From positions 62,001 to 126,000 of the forward strand of contig CAMPDV010001268.1 in the NCBI GenBank assembly GCA_946699065.1: a DNA stretch of 64,000 bases. Reading direction: 5' to 3'. Shown in pieces: positions 48,435 through 60,800 of this stretch. A program made the translations under genes and the position numbers. The notes under the pieces are model-generated. The model searched no databases and was not told the origin of the DNA. It saw nothing but the letters and a program-made list of their open reading frames with translations. Each line of letters begins with the position of its first letter. Position 1 is the first letter of the stretch. This stretch comes from Loxodes magnus (lineage: Eukaryota > Ciliophora > Karyorelictea > Loxodida > Loxodidae).

Positions 48435-49759
48435 AATTGTAAACAAAATATTTTAGTCAATCTAATATAGAAGCTTTCGTTAATCTATCTTGATAAATAT
48501 CTATTATAATTAATATTTAAGTTGCTATCTTTAGTTATCTTTCAGCTATAGCATTAGAATTTTATCTTATATATAATAAAAAGTCTCCTTGAGCTCAAAT
48601 TAAACAGGTAATTTCTATATTTAAATTTATATGAAAAACTTTTCCTTATCATCTAAAAACTCTAAATATATAATAGCATATCATTAGAGGAGTTAAAACT
48701 AATTTGCAGGACTAACTAAGTTAAGGTTGAAGTTTCTTAAGTATTTGAAATATTTAAACAATCTAAATCTAAAAACTTCACAAATATACTTCTAGATTAT
48801 AACTCTAGATTCATGTTTAGGAGATAATGAAGTTTTAGATATTAATGAATTTTAATTGATTATATTTCCTTATAAATAAGCAATCTGAATATTTTTATTT
48901 CTTTTATGCTTTATATCTTTTATTTTTCGTCCTACATTCTTAAAAATTTGCTAATTCAATTTTTATAAAAATGCATGCTACAAGTTACTTAGACAAAATT
49001 AAGTAGTGTAGGAGCTATGCATACTTTGCATATTTACCAATAATTCTATAATGAGCATATACAAAATACTAACTTAATAGTTATGGATTAGAATTATGTA
49101 CATAAGAACACTATCTACTTTATACTACTCAGTTATTCTCACTTCCTAATATCTTAAAATTCTTTTGGAAGTCTAAATATCTTACTCTTGACATAAACTA
49201 GTTTTTATGTTTGCTTTAATGGTTTAAAAAGATAATAATTAAGCTATTAACTGAAGCGTAATACCTATGAAGCTATTAATGAAAATGACCTATTTGCATA
49301 GTTGTATATCTTAGATATAAAAGGCTTTCATTTTCTACATAAATCTTGATTTCCAATTGTAAGCATTAAGCTTTTGAGAATTATTGAAGCATCTAAAATT
49401 CAGAAATTTAAGGTATGTTTAAATAATCATGAAGACTTACTAATGATATTAGAAGCGAATGCTAGTTAATAAGCATCAAAGTATTAAGGGAGATTAAAAT
49501 TTAAAATTAGAGGCATAAATTAGCCTACTATAGGCGTTTATTTAAGTAACTAATTATATGGAAAATTAGCTTCTTGGGTATTCTTTATTAAATCTATTCT
49601 AAAATCATTTCTTAAAAGCTTAAATGACAGATATTTTGATTTATATATTTGCATCCTAATTTAAAGCTTTGAAAGGTAACCTTTTACCATAAAACTGATA
49701 ATAATTGAGATCTCTTTTAGTTTATAAGTCTGAGAGGTATTTTAGATTATATAAACGAA
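48435..49759. other. No gene supported
   Basis: AT-rich DNA; no sustained coding texture on either strand. Confidence 0.4.
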
Positions 49760-50106
49760 ATGAAGCTTCAAATCTGCATTGTGCTGTTTTTAGTTTCTGC
49801 TATCTTTGCTCTTAGAATATTGGGTAGAGAATTAGAAATCAAGAAAAAAGGAAGTTGGATTCTAAAAGCAATAATGAGAACTAGAAGTATTCTTAGATGA
49901 TCTAGACATCTGTCGAGCATCGCACGAAAGTTAGGAATCAACAAATGCAAGAGATTATAAAGAATAGTAACAATAAGGTGTAAGAAGGTTATAATTAAAA
50001 TAGTGCTAAAAATTAGAAAAAAATGAAAATTAAGCAAATCAATAGAACATTCTATTGTAAGTATCTGAATAGGTAAAGCCACTATCACATATTCAAATAC
50101 GATTGA
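49760..50106 (+). CDS. Small secreted hydrophilic protein, probably with one short intron
   Basis: ATG 49760 gives MKLQICIVLFLVSAIFALRI, an excellent signal peptide. A 20-nt GT-AG intron at 49824-49843 would join it to a hydrophilic Asn/Gln/Lys-rich frame (EKRKLDSKSNNENQKYSQ, then SVEHRTKVRNQQMQEII) ending in TGA 50104-50106, for about 108 residues. Without the intron the first frame continues as a Lys/Arg/Ile-rich peptide (ARKLGINKCKRLQRIVTIRC), which cannot be excluded. The opposite-strand open stretch at 49768-50088 is a shadow. No family recognised. Confidence 0.5.
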
Positions 50107-52870
50107 ATAAATTATCTAAAAAGTGCCTTTGTGATTCACATACTGAAACCAATTTATAAAATTAAGTTGACTGTTCTTGCTAGAATTAAGCAAAATTAAA
50201 TTTTCCATGCTAAAACAAAGCCAAATTTGATTGTCCTTGCAGTGAAAAGAGTTAATTATAAAACTAGCTACTCGAAATAGAAAGGAATGAGAGAAATGAA
50301 AATACAGATAGCAGTTTTAAAGAGCTCCTCAATAATTGAAAACCTCTATTTTAATTTAATCCTTTTTAATCTAACTTCATCTATATATAGATAATCAATT
50401 ATAATATTTTCATAATACAAATTAAAGCTTAAACTACTACAAGCTCAACACTATCATATACAGATAAGTAAAGTCTAAAGCTAATGATATAAAGATAAAC
50501 TTAAATGTAATAGAGAGTAAGTTATCTACTCTAATGAAATTTTCTGTTTTTTATGGCAAGGAACATGAAATTTAAGCACTAATTAATAAAATAAGTCCTT
50601 TTTAGCTTTCAACCAGATTATAAGAACTAGATATTATATCTTAAAAGATATATTTTAGTTGCTTAATTAAAAGTTTGAAAATCAGGGTTAGAATTCACAG
50701 TGTGAGACTATTGAAGAATCATATGCAACCCAGATTAATTGAATAGTTTAACTAAATAAAGAAGAGGAAATACTTCCGTTGTATATTTATTTTGAAGGAT
50801 TTTGTTATGCAATTTCAGAAAAGCAAGGAAGTTTCAATTGACAATAATCTATTATGAGTGCTATTCACTTCTAAGTGTTAATCATAAAATGTTCTAAGAC
50901 ATGAAGGTGTTGATCTTAGAGGTGAATAAACTCCATGTACTCTAATTGCAATTATCTAAGTATTTTTTACTCTTGCTATTTTAAATGATTAGATAAAGAA
51001 AATGTCACTATTGACTATTGATAATCTATTAAATTATTGGAATATGAAATACAATCACAAGCAAAACTGAAATATTTATAGTCTACTATAAAAGTTGATT
51101 TTCAAGTGTTTTTTACTTTGAAAGTAATTTATCTTTATTCATTTTGTTTCTAAAGCAAACTTTTTAATTTTTTACTGAGAATAAATTTAAATTATTTGTA
51201 GTTATAAATTTTAGATAGTTTAAAGTTTAACTCCCCTTTTATCTTAAAGCATTCCATTATATTAAATGCATCTAAGAACTTTAAATAATCTAAGAATAAA
51301 AATATAATAAACAAAGTTTTGTTCCAATCTTAAAAAAGAAAAATTATCTTTGACTAAAGGAATAAATATCTTGAGTCGCTTTTACTTCAAATGATACTAT
51401 TTTTAGACAGCTTATATGAATTTTAATTATCCTTTTTATAATAAATATTAAGGAAGGTATGCCTGGCTAGATTTAACTAATAAGTATCTATAATAAATTT
51501 AAAAGAGCAATATTTTATCCCTTTTAATCACATTTTTTGCTAAACATAATGATTAGAGTAAACTGTACTTGGCTAAATGAGAGATAAGTAAGTTAATTTT
51601 TAAGCTTTTAGAAAGATATAAAAGCTTCATTTATACCAATATGAAAGAAAAATTACTAAGCTAAATAACTTACATCTTTAAATACCTTATACTAAGAAAG
51701 ATACCTTTTGAACAAGTTTGCTAAAGCATATTCATACAATTATTTGTACCTTACATCAAATGATTACATAATATTTTAATATATTTTCTCTTTATAAATT
51801 AATAAATAGAATAATTTTATATAACTAAGTCTTTAATTAATAAGCATCAAACTTAAACTAGCTTATTAGAAAGTTATTTGTATAATAAAGTATTGAGCTA
51901 TATAAGAGCTATTCTTTATAAATCTAGCGTAATCTATTTTACTAGTATTTAGCGCTTTCTTTTTCCTGCATAATAGAATTTCAAAATTATAGGCCTCTTT
52001 TCAATTAAATATACCATAAAAGGTAATTAAAAGTATTCCGACTATTAAAGATTAAGTAAATATGAATAATAAGCTTTACATAGCTTATAAAAGGATATTT
52101 TGGATCTATTCATATAAAATCATTAATACCTTTTGCTCTTCCCTTTCTATTGCTTTTATCTTTTCGCAATTTAAATGAATTTCCTTGGTTGTTTCTTCCT
52201 TATCCTTCCTTCCATTTGAAATGATTAGAAGCTTACTATAGTTGAAATATTTATTTTAAGCAGCTTATTTGAATTATATTTTGTAATAACTTATGCTAAA
52301 TACAAATAAAGGTATAATTAGAGTGTATCTCGCTTATCGATATGATGAAGTTCTAGAATAGATTCTCTGCATTCTTAATCTGCTTTCACTTTCTAAGAAC
52401 ATTTTGAAATTTTCAACTTTCTTTTGATATTTTAGCCTTTTTTAAAGTTATATAGGTTTTATAATGTTATATGAAAGGGGAGATTAGCATTTGAAGGAAA
52501 TCAGGTAAGTGTTATAGAATAATCTATTCTATTACCAAAGATAAAGAGTTTAGTAAATAAAAATGAATAGTAGAAAATAAAGATTTGACACTAGGGTAAA
52601 AGTTAAAAGGGATAAAGAGAAACATTTTTAATTATAAAGGAAATTTATTATAGCCATTTATATTAATCTCTTAATTATATAAGCTTCTATATTAAATATC
52701 AAAGGGATAGCTGAAATATTATACTAACTTATTTATATATTAAACCCTTCCCTTAAGTCAGAATGTGCAATCTCCATGATGACTTTTTATATCTTCCTCA
52801 CTGTTTATGAAAAGACATTCTTAAGCAAATTTTTATTACTTTGTGCTTTTACTATGTATATATTTTTTTT
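50107..52870. other. Long AT-rich stretch without a supportable gene
   Basis: About 2.8 kb. Translations in all frames are Ile/Lys/Asn/Phe-rich and none stands out. I see no RNA genes or repeats other than the SINE that begins at its end. Confidence 0.4.
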
Positions 52871-53376
52871 AAACCACCATAGTTGTTCGAAGGTGAACAA
52901 CAAGGTCATCTTCATCAGAGGTTGGGTTAAGTACCCATAATCGACTTTATGTCTTCCTCTGCTTTGGTTTGGCCTCGAGAGATAAGATTCTTAGACCTTC
53001 GACACTGGCTTGGCTTCGTTTATTTTTAATTCTGGAACGAAAAAGAAATAATATTGCGAGCTTCATCAGAGGTGGGGAATTTAAGTACCCATAATTGACA
53101 CATGTCGTCCTCTGCTTTGGTGATACAATGAGACACAATCCTGCCATGTCCTTGGACCTCCAGCAAGTATTAAAGATTACGAGTATTCTAAAATTATATC
53201 AGTATTGAACATTTTTATCAGTACTGAATAATTATACCAGTATTGAACAAGTTCTACCAGTATCTGATAATTTTATCAGTAACAAACATTCTTGTCAGTA
53301 TGAAACATTTTTTTTTAAAGAGCTGCGCACCAACGAGAGTGCTACGCACTCTATAATCAAATTTATTTATTTATGT
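52871..53376 (+). repeat. SINE-like retroelement, copy B
   Basis: Inverted homolog of the element at 760-1276. In order: a head hairpin (GTTGTTC / GAACAAC, 52882-52901); dimer unit 1 (about 52913-52970); a linker; dimer unit 2 (about 53061-53122), the units sharing CATCAGAGG, AAGTACCCATAAT and CCTCTGCTTTGG; a block of six degenerate 20-nt repeats (53197-53310); and a tail with stem-loop AGAGTGC-TAC-GCACTCT (53336-53352), then TATAATCAA and TTTATTTATTTATG. Within each dimer unit CAGAGG can pair with CCTCTG, and TGGGT with ACCCA in unit 1, so a structured RNA origin is likely; no known RNA was recognised. The open stretch at 52947-53147 (minus) lies inside this repeat and is not a gene. Confidence 0.85.
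53197..53310 (+). repeat. Six degenerate 20-nt tandem repeats inside the SINE
   Basis: Six consecutive units begin TATCAGTATTGAAC, TATCAGTACTGAAT, TACCAGTATTGAAC, TACCAGTATCTGAT, TATCAGTAACAAAC and TGTCAGTATGAAAC, spaced about 19-20 nt apart. The same block is present in copy A at about 825-955, so it belongs to the element. Confidence 0.8.
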
Positions 53377-53855
53377 AATTTTTCATTAGCATTATATCCT
53401 TTCTAGTATTTAATAATGCTTAACATTTTCCTTATGATTTGAATAATTATAAATAATAATCATATAATTATTTTTTAGCAATTTGAATATTTTTACCCAT
53501 TAACTTCGAAATTTTCAAAAAAAAACTTTCCGAAGTAATTATTATAAGTACAAAAATAAAAAATCCATTTAGCTAGCAAAAGCCATCCCTATAATATAGA
53601 TATGATAAATTTACATTTATCACTTAACCATCTTATCTTTTTTATTTTTTTCTTTGCTTTAAATTCATAAAAATAAATTTCTACATCTCTGAGTTTTTAA
53701 ATTCTTAGTAATTTTAATCTAAACTTGTTCAACAGAACATTTTATTTTTACAAGCTATTAAAGAAAGGATATGTTTGTTATATTTTTAAATTAAATAAGT
53801 ATATATTAATGTAAATTATTTTAATTTACTTATTTTTCTTTTAGTTAAAAACGGA
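53377..53855. other. Short AT-rich spacer upstream of a receptor gene
   Basis: AT-rich spacer between the SINE and the receptor start at 53856. No motif was recognised. Confidence 0.5.
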
Positions 53856-56800
53856 ATGGCTAATTGATGCATCTTACCAATGCTATGCTTAGTATAAATT
53901 TTAAATAGTTATATTATTCTATCACTGTATAGCTAAAAAACTGATTTAGAGCTGTTGAATATTGTTAGAGCTAATTTGAGAAATAGAACTGACATTGTAT
54001 ACGAAGAAAAGCTGCTAAGGGACTAGTTTTAGGTTCATTTGGAATTTAATAGTATAAGATTAAATTGGGATTGGCTATAATAGATATAACTAACTCTTAT
54101 GTGTTCACTTAGTAAATATAGATTGTATGCTCAAGAAATAGAATTATTCATCTTATTGCTGGTTTTTAAAGAACTTACTCTAATGATACTATTGGTAAAG
54201 CTATTTTTACTAATCCTTCTGCTTAGAATGAAGCTGAGGCAGTTATAGCTCTTTTTTAATACTTTGGCTGAAAAGTAATTGGTCTTATATAAGATAAGAC
54301 TCTATAACCTGTAGTTGATTTACTATAGGTCTCTAAACTTAATGTAAGAATCAGAATTTTGCTATCCGATATAAGGTCGAACTAAGAGAATATAGATTTG
54401 AATGGCGGATTGATGAAAGGAACAGGAGCGAGTATTTTCTTTTTTCAGTCTAATTCTGAAATGGTAATCAACATATAAATAATAGCCAACTCTCTTGCTA
54501 TCTCAAAAGAAGGCTTTTAATGAATTTTTGGCTCCTAATCTTCCTTCTAAATTTATTCAAGCCTTGGGAATGAAAATTTACTAGAGGGATTGCTATTAGT
54601 AACACCTGAGCTTTTTACCTCAAAGGCTTAATTAGATTGATATTTCCTTAGAATGTATCTATTATAGATAGGTAAAATTGCATTTAATTAGACTGAATAA
54701 AGAAAAATATAGGATGGTTTTTCTCAAATAGCAAAGAACTAAAAGTATACATATAAAATATTTAATTTATAAAAGCATAAATTACTAGAAGTTGGGTCTA
54801 TTTAAGAGAATATAGTTCATTTAGTGAAGTCTCCTATATTTTTAGGACCTACAAACATAGTACCGGGAGGTGATAAAGTAGAAATTGAAGTTTCATACTC
54901 TGTAAATGAAACAAATCCTGATGGAAGTGAAGCTTCATGATGCATAAATATTATTTAAGCTATTGAGTTAGGATTCTAATAAATTAATAAAAGGGAAGAT
55001 ATTTTATAATATTTTACTTTGAAGCCACAAGGATATTCTGTCGGAGTAAGTGTTTGAGGACTATGAATATGGAGATGCTGAATACAAGAGAATGAAGGAC
55101 AAAATGGGAGTTGCTATGTTAGCTACTTATTCATCAGGATTAACTCAGCAATGATTATCTTACTTGTGATCTTAAGGTTAGTATAGACCAGTAATAGGAG
55201 CTTCTACTACAAATGAAATATTTTCCAGTCAATCTGCTTTTCCTAATTTTGTAAGAGTTATAAATTCCGATGCTTATATGGCAGTATTATAGATTACTGT
55301 TATCAGACTTTATAAATGATAGAAAATAGCATTGCTTTATGATAATGATATATGGGCTTAAATTTTAGGCTAAGCTATAGAAGTAGAAGCCCAAAAATGG
55401 GGTATCGAAATAAAAAATCCTAAAGATAAGAGAATTTATCCTTCTGTACTTGCAAATAGGAATGAATCTGAGTGGAAACCATAAATAAAAGCATTTTAGA
55501 AGAGTGGAGCAAGAGTAGGAATATGTGTTTGCTATCCTGAAGATACTTACGGATTTATTTTTCCTTATTTATATGAACTCGGAGCAAGAGCTGGAGATTG
55601 AGTATGATTATCTAATGAATGAGTTTACGAAAGTATCATATAAGAAATATAAAATAACGAAGCTTAGGATAATTCTTTGGAAGTTATAAAAGGAACATTA
55701 TAATATATCCTTCTTCTTGAAATACTGAATACGGATAAAAAATGTATGAACAGTTCCAAGAAAACTATGGAATAATTCCTGATTGGTTAGCTTCTTATGG
55801 CTTTGATTCAACACTTTTATTAGCATATGCTCTAGATTTAGCCATAAACTAAGGTTAAGATTATGATGACTGAAGTGTTCTAAACAAAGCTTTGAGAAAA
55901 GCAAAATTAATAGGTACAACAGGAACCTTATAAATAGAAAGTAATACTAACGATCCAGTATCTAAGAGATATGATATCATTAATATAAGGAAAGATAAAG
56001 GAAAGTGAATTGCTGAAAAAATAGGATTATTTTGTGCAAGCTGCTCAATTATTCTACATCTCAATAAGAAAGTAATGTAAGGAGATGAAAGTTTTGAAAC
56101 TCCAAAAGACTACATAGAAGATATAGACTGTCCCTTTAGAAGTAGAGAAATATAGAACTTTGATAGAGGATAAAAGTTATATTTTGGATTAATGATATTT
56201 ATAGTATGTCTGACTGCTATATTTGCTTTTTGTAGTTATAAATGTTGACGTAGACAACCATTCAAAGAGCTAGATCAGCAAATTTAAATGTCAGTATCAG
56301 ATGGAATTTGATTAATCTCCTTTATAATAGAATAATGCTAATATATATCAGTTGGTCCTAATTTTGAGTCTATTCACAGAATACTGGCTGATTTCTTTAA
56401 TCTATTCAAGCTTGATTTATATGATTTAGTTAATTGAGGTAAAGATACCTTTTAAGTGTTCTTTTATTTATCTTTAGCTATAGTACTGCTATGAGTTGCA
56501 ATGATCGTAATTCTATGTCTAAGATTAGAAGAAAGGTTTCCTAAAAAATAACTAGCCACATAGTTAACTGACGTTTCATTTTTTTTGCTTCCAATCATAG
56601 GATAAATCACATTTTTTCCAGTGCTTTACTTTTTAACAGATGTATTCATATGTATCAATGCAGTAGATTTTGACAGAAACGGAAACTTAAGTTGAACTGA
56701 AAGTTACCTTGAACGAGATTGCTACACTAATTGTTGAGAAGGAAAGCACTAAATTTATGTATCAATTTCTACCATTTGTCTAGTAATTTATATTCCTTCA

Positions 56801-57703
56801 ATTATTTTCCTTCGGCCATTTGTTTAGGAAATATAGACTGAGGCACATATTAAGCAAACTCCTAAATTTAATCTATTAAAAACCTTTGTGCAAACATTGA
56901 CTATTTTAGTTTAAAAATCACTGTCCAGAAGAAGCTAATAATCCTATGGTGTTTTTTTTGTAATAGTATTTACCATTTTTACTGGTATAACTTGTAAGAT
57001 AAAGACGTATAATTATGGTAGAGTATTTTTCTTGCAAGTAATTTGGTAAATAGCTATAATATGGATTTCTTTGTTGGCAACAGTTAGTATGCTCACTGGT
57101 ACAGAAGGGAAGAGAATATGGTTTATTGTACTAGCAGTTGGTTGGATTATTATCTTTACAAGTGGTTTATTAATTTTGTTCAAGAAATACCCTAAATATA
57201 TTTATAGAGTGAAGCAAGACAATACTATTTTGTTTCGTTTCGCTTTTAAGCCCTGAGCTAAGGTATAAATGCTGAAGAAACACATTTAGCTATACAAAAA
57301 AAATTCAATTTCCATATAATCAGACAAAAGAAAAGCTTTGAGTTCATCATTTAATAGAAATTTCTTGAAAACTACAGAAGGAGAAGAAACCAATTAGAAA
57401 GATGAGGAAATAACTGATAATATTAACGATTTGGTATTTAAGAATTTACATCAACAAGAATCTCAAATAGTATTACAGAAGAAAATTGAGGTAGAATCGA
57501 AATATCCAAAAGTTTTCAAGGAGCAAAAGAGCGAATTAATAATGGTTAAAATTATCAACTAAGAAATAAAAAATTAAGAATAACTATTAGAAAAAAAGGA
57601 TCATAACATAGCAAAAAGTAAGGTTAATTATACTAGGTAAATCGATGTTTCAAGCAATTAACAATAATTTTCTAAAAGAAGGGATATCAAGTTACGAGTC
57701 TGA
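53856..57703 (+). pseudogene. 7TM receptor paralog with several frame disruptions
   Basis: Co-linear with 37467-41552 throughout. It starts MANWCILPMLCLVQILNSYI, shows the same ligand-binding stretches (FTNPSAQNEAEAVIALFQYF, NFVRVINSDAYMAVLQ), IDCPFRSREIQ, seven spans (last WFIVLAVGWIIIFTSGLL), NTILFRFAFKPW and an acidic tail ending SKRRDIKLRV at TGA 57701-57703. The EF-hand-like loop DFDRNGNLSWTE lies at 56666-56701. Compared with the intact paralog there is a one-base loss near 54045-54075, a one-base gain near 55040-55062 and a one-base loss near 55700-55712. These could be true inactivating indels, assembly errors, or (second site) a 13-nt GT-AG intron at 55046-55058. The open stretch 57071-57256 is a genuine piece of this gene. 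Confidence 0.8.
56666..56701 (+). other. EF-hand-like loop in the disrupted receptor
   Basis: Encodes DFDRNGNLSWTE: Asp, Asp and Asn at positions 1, 3 and 5, Gly at 6, Leu at 8, Glu at 12, followed by SYLERDCYTNCWEGKH. Strongly conserved with the intact paralog despite frame disruptions elsewhere. Confidence 0.75.
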
Positions 57704-57891
57704 GAACATTTAACATTTAATTAAAAACAAATATTTTTATAATTTGCAAAGGAGATAAATAGGTAAAAAAGGATAAAATTAAGTTTATAGTTTTAGAAAA
57801 GAGCTCCAGGGTTCACTTGTTTTTGTTCCTGCTCTTTCTTGAACTAAAGGACTGCGTAGGACTACATTAGTCCGCCATCCTTGTCTCTCCC

Positions 57892-58371
57892 TCATCCACT
57901 AATTATCGTTATAGTTTCTTCTTCCATTTTTATAAATCTCGTTGTTTCTAGAGTTGTAGAATTTCTTTCTGTATACTTATCCTGTTCTTGTTGGTCATAT
58001 TCTGAAAAGTTAGTCTAATATTTATTACTTGTTAATTTTTTCAATTTCTTGTTTCTTCCAGCATTTTTTCCAGCAATGATTTTTCTAGCATAAATAGCAC
58101 CGAATCTTTTTGCGATAATAATTGATCTTATTTATTTCTTATTATTAGAATTCCGATTCGATTTCCATTGGGATATTTGATTATTAATCTTATTAATCTT
58201 ATAATTTTTAAATTATTACTTGTTATTATTCTTGTTTTTCTTAAAGTTGCTTTATTTGATATTCAATTTAAGAAAAATGAAATTGGAACATTTGAGGGAC
58301 TTCGTTAAATTATTTATCAATTTATTCCAATTTAATTACTATTTACGATTAGATTTTATTTAATGATTCAT
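57892..58371 (-). CDS. Basic Asn/Lys/Gln-rich protein
   Basis: 159 residues from the ATG with complement at 58369-58371 to the TGA with complement at 57892-57894. Begins MNHQIKSNRKQQLNWNKLIN, then an Asn/Lys low-complexity tract (KKNKNNNKQQFKNYKINK), SQWKSNRNSNNKKQIRS, then IIIAKRFGAIYARKIIAGKN and a more acidic end (FSEYDQQEQDKYTERNSTTL, KMEEETITIISG). If the TGA is read as Trp, the frame continues GRDKDGGLMQSYAVL, so the end is uncertain. A nuclear RNA- or DNA-binding role would fit its charge; no family recognised. Convergent with the receptor gene ending at 57703. Confidence 0.65.
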
Positions 58372-60149
58372 CTATGGATGGGAATTATAGGTTTAATTAT
58401 TCCATTAATTTTTCTAGTAAATTTTCTAAATTTTCTATTTTTTATCTTTGCTTTTTCAAGTAATATTGGATATTTGATATCCTTTGCTGAACTGATTATG
58501 CAAAGGATTGCTTAGATTATTAATGTTTATCTTATTAAAGCTATTCTTCAATTAAATTAGGTTATTCTTATTTTTTAAAGTATTAGTTAATAGAGGTCTA
58601 TTATTTCTTAGGTGCCATTTTATATAATGTAATAAACTTTAAATGAATAAGTAACTAAATATAGTCTGTTTTTTTTCTAACGCAGCACATAATAAAGAAA
58701 ATAATTTAAAGAATCCAACCCATTAATCCAATAAGCTAGTAAGGCTAAAGAAAGGGAAGCATAAGATTGCTTGAGTAAATTTGATATTTATATTAGTTTA
58801 AGTATAAATATCTTAAGTCTAAATGATAATTATTTCTAAATTAACTTTAGCTTAATAAATTAATTTTAAATAGAAAATACATTTCGATAATATAGAAGAA
58901 GATATTAAATTGAAGTGGTGTTTCCTACTGTTATATATGCAAGGAATAAAAATAGTACTATATCCTTAATTACCACACATTATAAATCGCAAATAATACA
59001 GAAGAAACTTAATAATAGATAAGTATCATTGAATATAGAGGAAACATTAATAAATACAAAAATAGCAAATAAAAACGTAAAGTCTAATAAAAGTTAAAAT
59101 ACAATACTTAGTGAAGTTCATTTCAATTAAATTACTATGAATTAATATAAAAGCATAAGAAAATATAATTATTATATATAAATGGCATGTATAAGATAGT
59201 TCACTTAAAATCAATCTCCTGATAGCAATAAGATGATTTGATTAAGGTTTATATATTATAGGCTGATATCAAAAATTATAAGAGACAATGCAACAACTAA
59301 TTAGATTTATATCTATGAATTTATTAACTCTAAAAGGATAATTAATCCTTAATAAGAATTGAGCTTAAAGATTCTATACATCTATTTATTTAAAAATTAA
59401 AAGGTTAGGAGAAAAAATATAATAAATTCGAAATCTCAATTAAATAATAATAAACAATTTTGATTAAAAATATGCATGTTCTAATGAAGATCAAGCAATC
59501 AAACTAAAATATTAATCAAAAAATAAAAAGAAAATCAACTATCTAATTAATTTTAGAAGACTAAGACATACAAAAAAAGCTGTTCTTAGGTACCAAAAAT
59601 TGCAAAGAAGTAAAAGTAAAAAATGAAAAAATAACCAAGATTCGTTATATGTCTGAAGTTGATCTATAAAGGAAAAAAATGATCGGTGGAGACTAAATAC
59701 TCTAGAAATAACAGATTCTCAAAAGGAAAAATCAAACAAATGTTGTAAAGGAATGAGATTGTAATAAAATATAAACGAAAAGAAAAGATAGACTAACAGC
59801 TATCAATATGCTATTCAATAATAGAAACTGGAGAAGAAATGAGCGATTTCAATGATTTTTACGATGATTCTAGAGATTTTTTATAAACTAATATGTGAAA
59901 AAACCATATAAAAGGCAACATCAAATTAATAAATTAAGTTATTTTATCTATAAATAAAGATTGATTTTATATTAGCTTAATTAATATAATTTCATATTAT
60001 TCTTTTATTTTAGACTTTAGAAGTTTTGCTCTTCACAACAAAATTCATCAAATTCAGAAAAATGAAGAAAAACTAGGTATAAAAATTTATTTTGATTTAT
60101 CTTCAGAGATAAAATCTAGTCTTTATCAATATAAAATTTTAAAATATAT
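58372..60149. other. No gene supported
   Basis: AT-rich DNA; no frame stands out. It includes a Phe/Leu/Ile-encoding T-rich stretch at 58400-58560 without clear coding signal. Confidence 0.4.
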
Positions 60150-60800
60150 AATAAAATAAGAATATTATAACAGTAATAATAGATTAGCATTATTCCTCCT
60201 TTACCAAAATCATCACGGTTTAAGTTAAGTCTAATTATAATATTGATTATAAAAGCTTCCTTTCAGCTCTCATAGTTATTGATAATTTTCCTCCTATTTT
60301 TTTCTTCGGCTCAATCTTTATCTTGCTTTGATAATCAATCGTCTTATTGTTTTATGATTATGTTTCTTTAGCTCCTCTTAACATTTTCTTTATTAATATG
60401 TTATTTGCTTTTGTTTCTGTTCATGTAATTCCTATCCTTGATTTAGCCTTTTTTTAGAAATTTAATCCTCGTTTGGGCAATTTATTCGACTCAGTTTCCT
60501 CAAAATTTTTTCTCTCTATTCTTTAAGTTTTTTTGAATTATTAACATGTTATTACCGAATCCTTTCCTTTTGTAGTATAAATAAATAAATTTATTTTTCA
60601 GATACTTGTTTTTAACTGGTTCTTAATCTTTCTCAATATCTATAGGGGTTCTATTGCTTTGATTTAATTGGAGTATTGATTATGTGCATAAGGTGAATTG
60701 ATTAAGTCTCTTTTGTATTAGTTTTAAATGGAAGTTGATTCCTTATATTTCTGATTTGCAGCGAATTAATTTTTTTAATTAGTGATTTTGTTTTTTGTCT
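60150..60800 (-). CDS. Possible basic Asn/Lys/Gln-rich protein
   Basis: The minus strand reads NRTPIDIEKDQEPVKNKYLK, then YYKRKGFGNNMLIIQKNLKN, VEQIAQTRIKFLKKGQIKDR, NYMNRNKSKQHINKENVKRS and DDWLSKQDKDWAEEKNRRKI. The composition resembles that of the gene at 57892-58371 (basic, Asn/Lys/Gln-rich). Neither the start nor the stop could be fixed. Confidence 0.4.

Noticed and set aside
49768-50088. 106-codon hydrophobic minus-strand frame
   Set aside because: Antisense to a plus-strand region that begins with an excellent signal peptide and has better composition.
52882-52901. GTTCGA-containing head of the SINE as an RNA polymerase III B box
   Set aside because: The GTTCGAAGG block resembles a B box but lies at the very 5' edge, forms a simple hairpin and lacks an A box at the right distance. 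A tRNA origin is not supported.
52947-53147. Minus-strand open frame starting MAGLCLIVSP
   Set aside because: It lies wholly inside the SINE-like element and arises from the dimeric repeat. The same sequence is not preserved as a frame in copy A.
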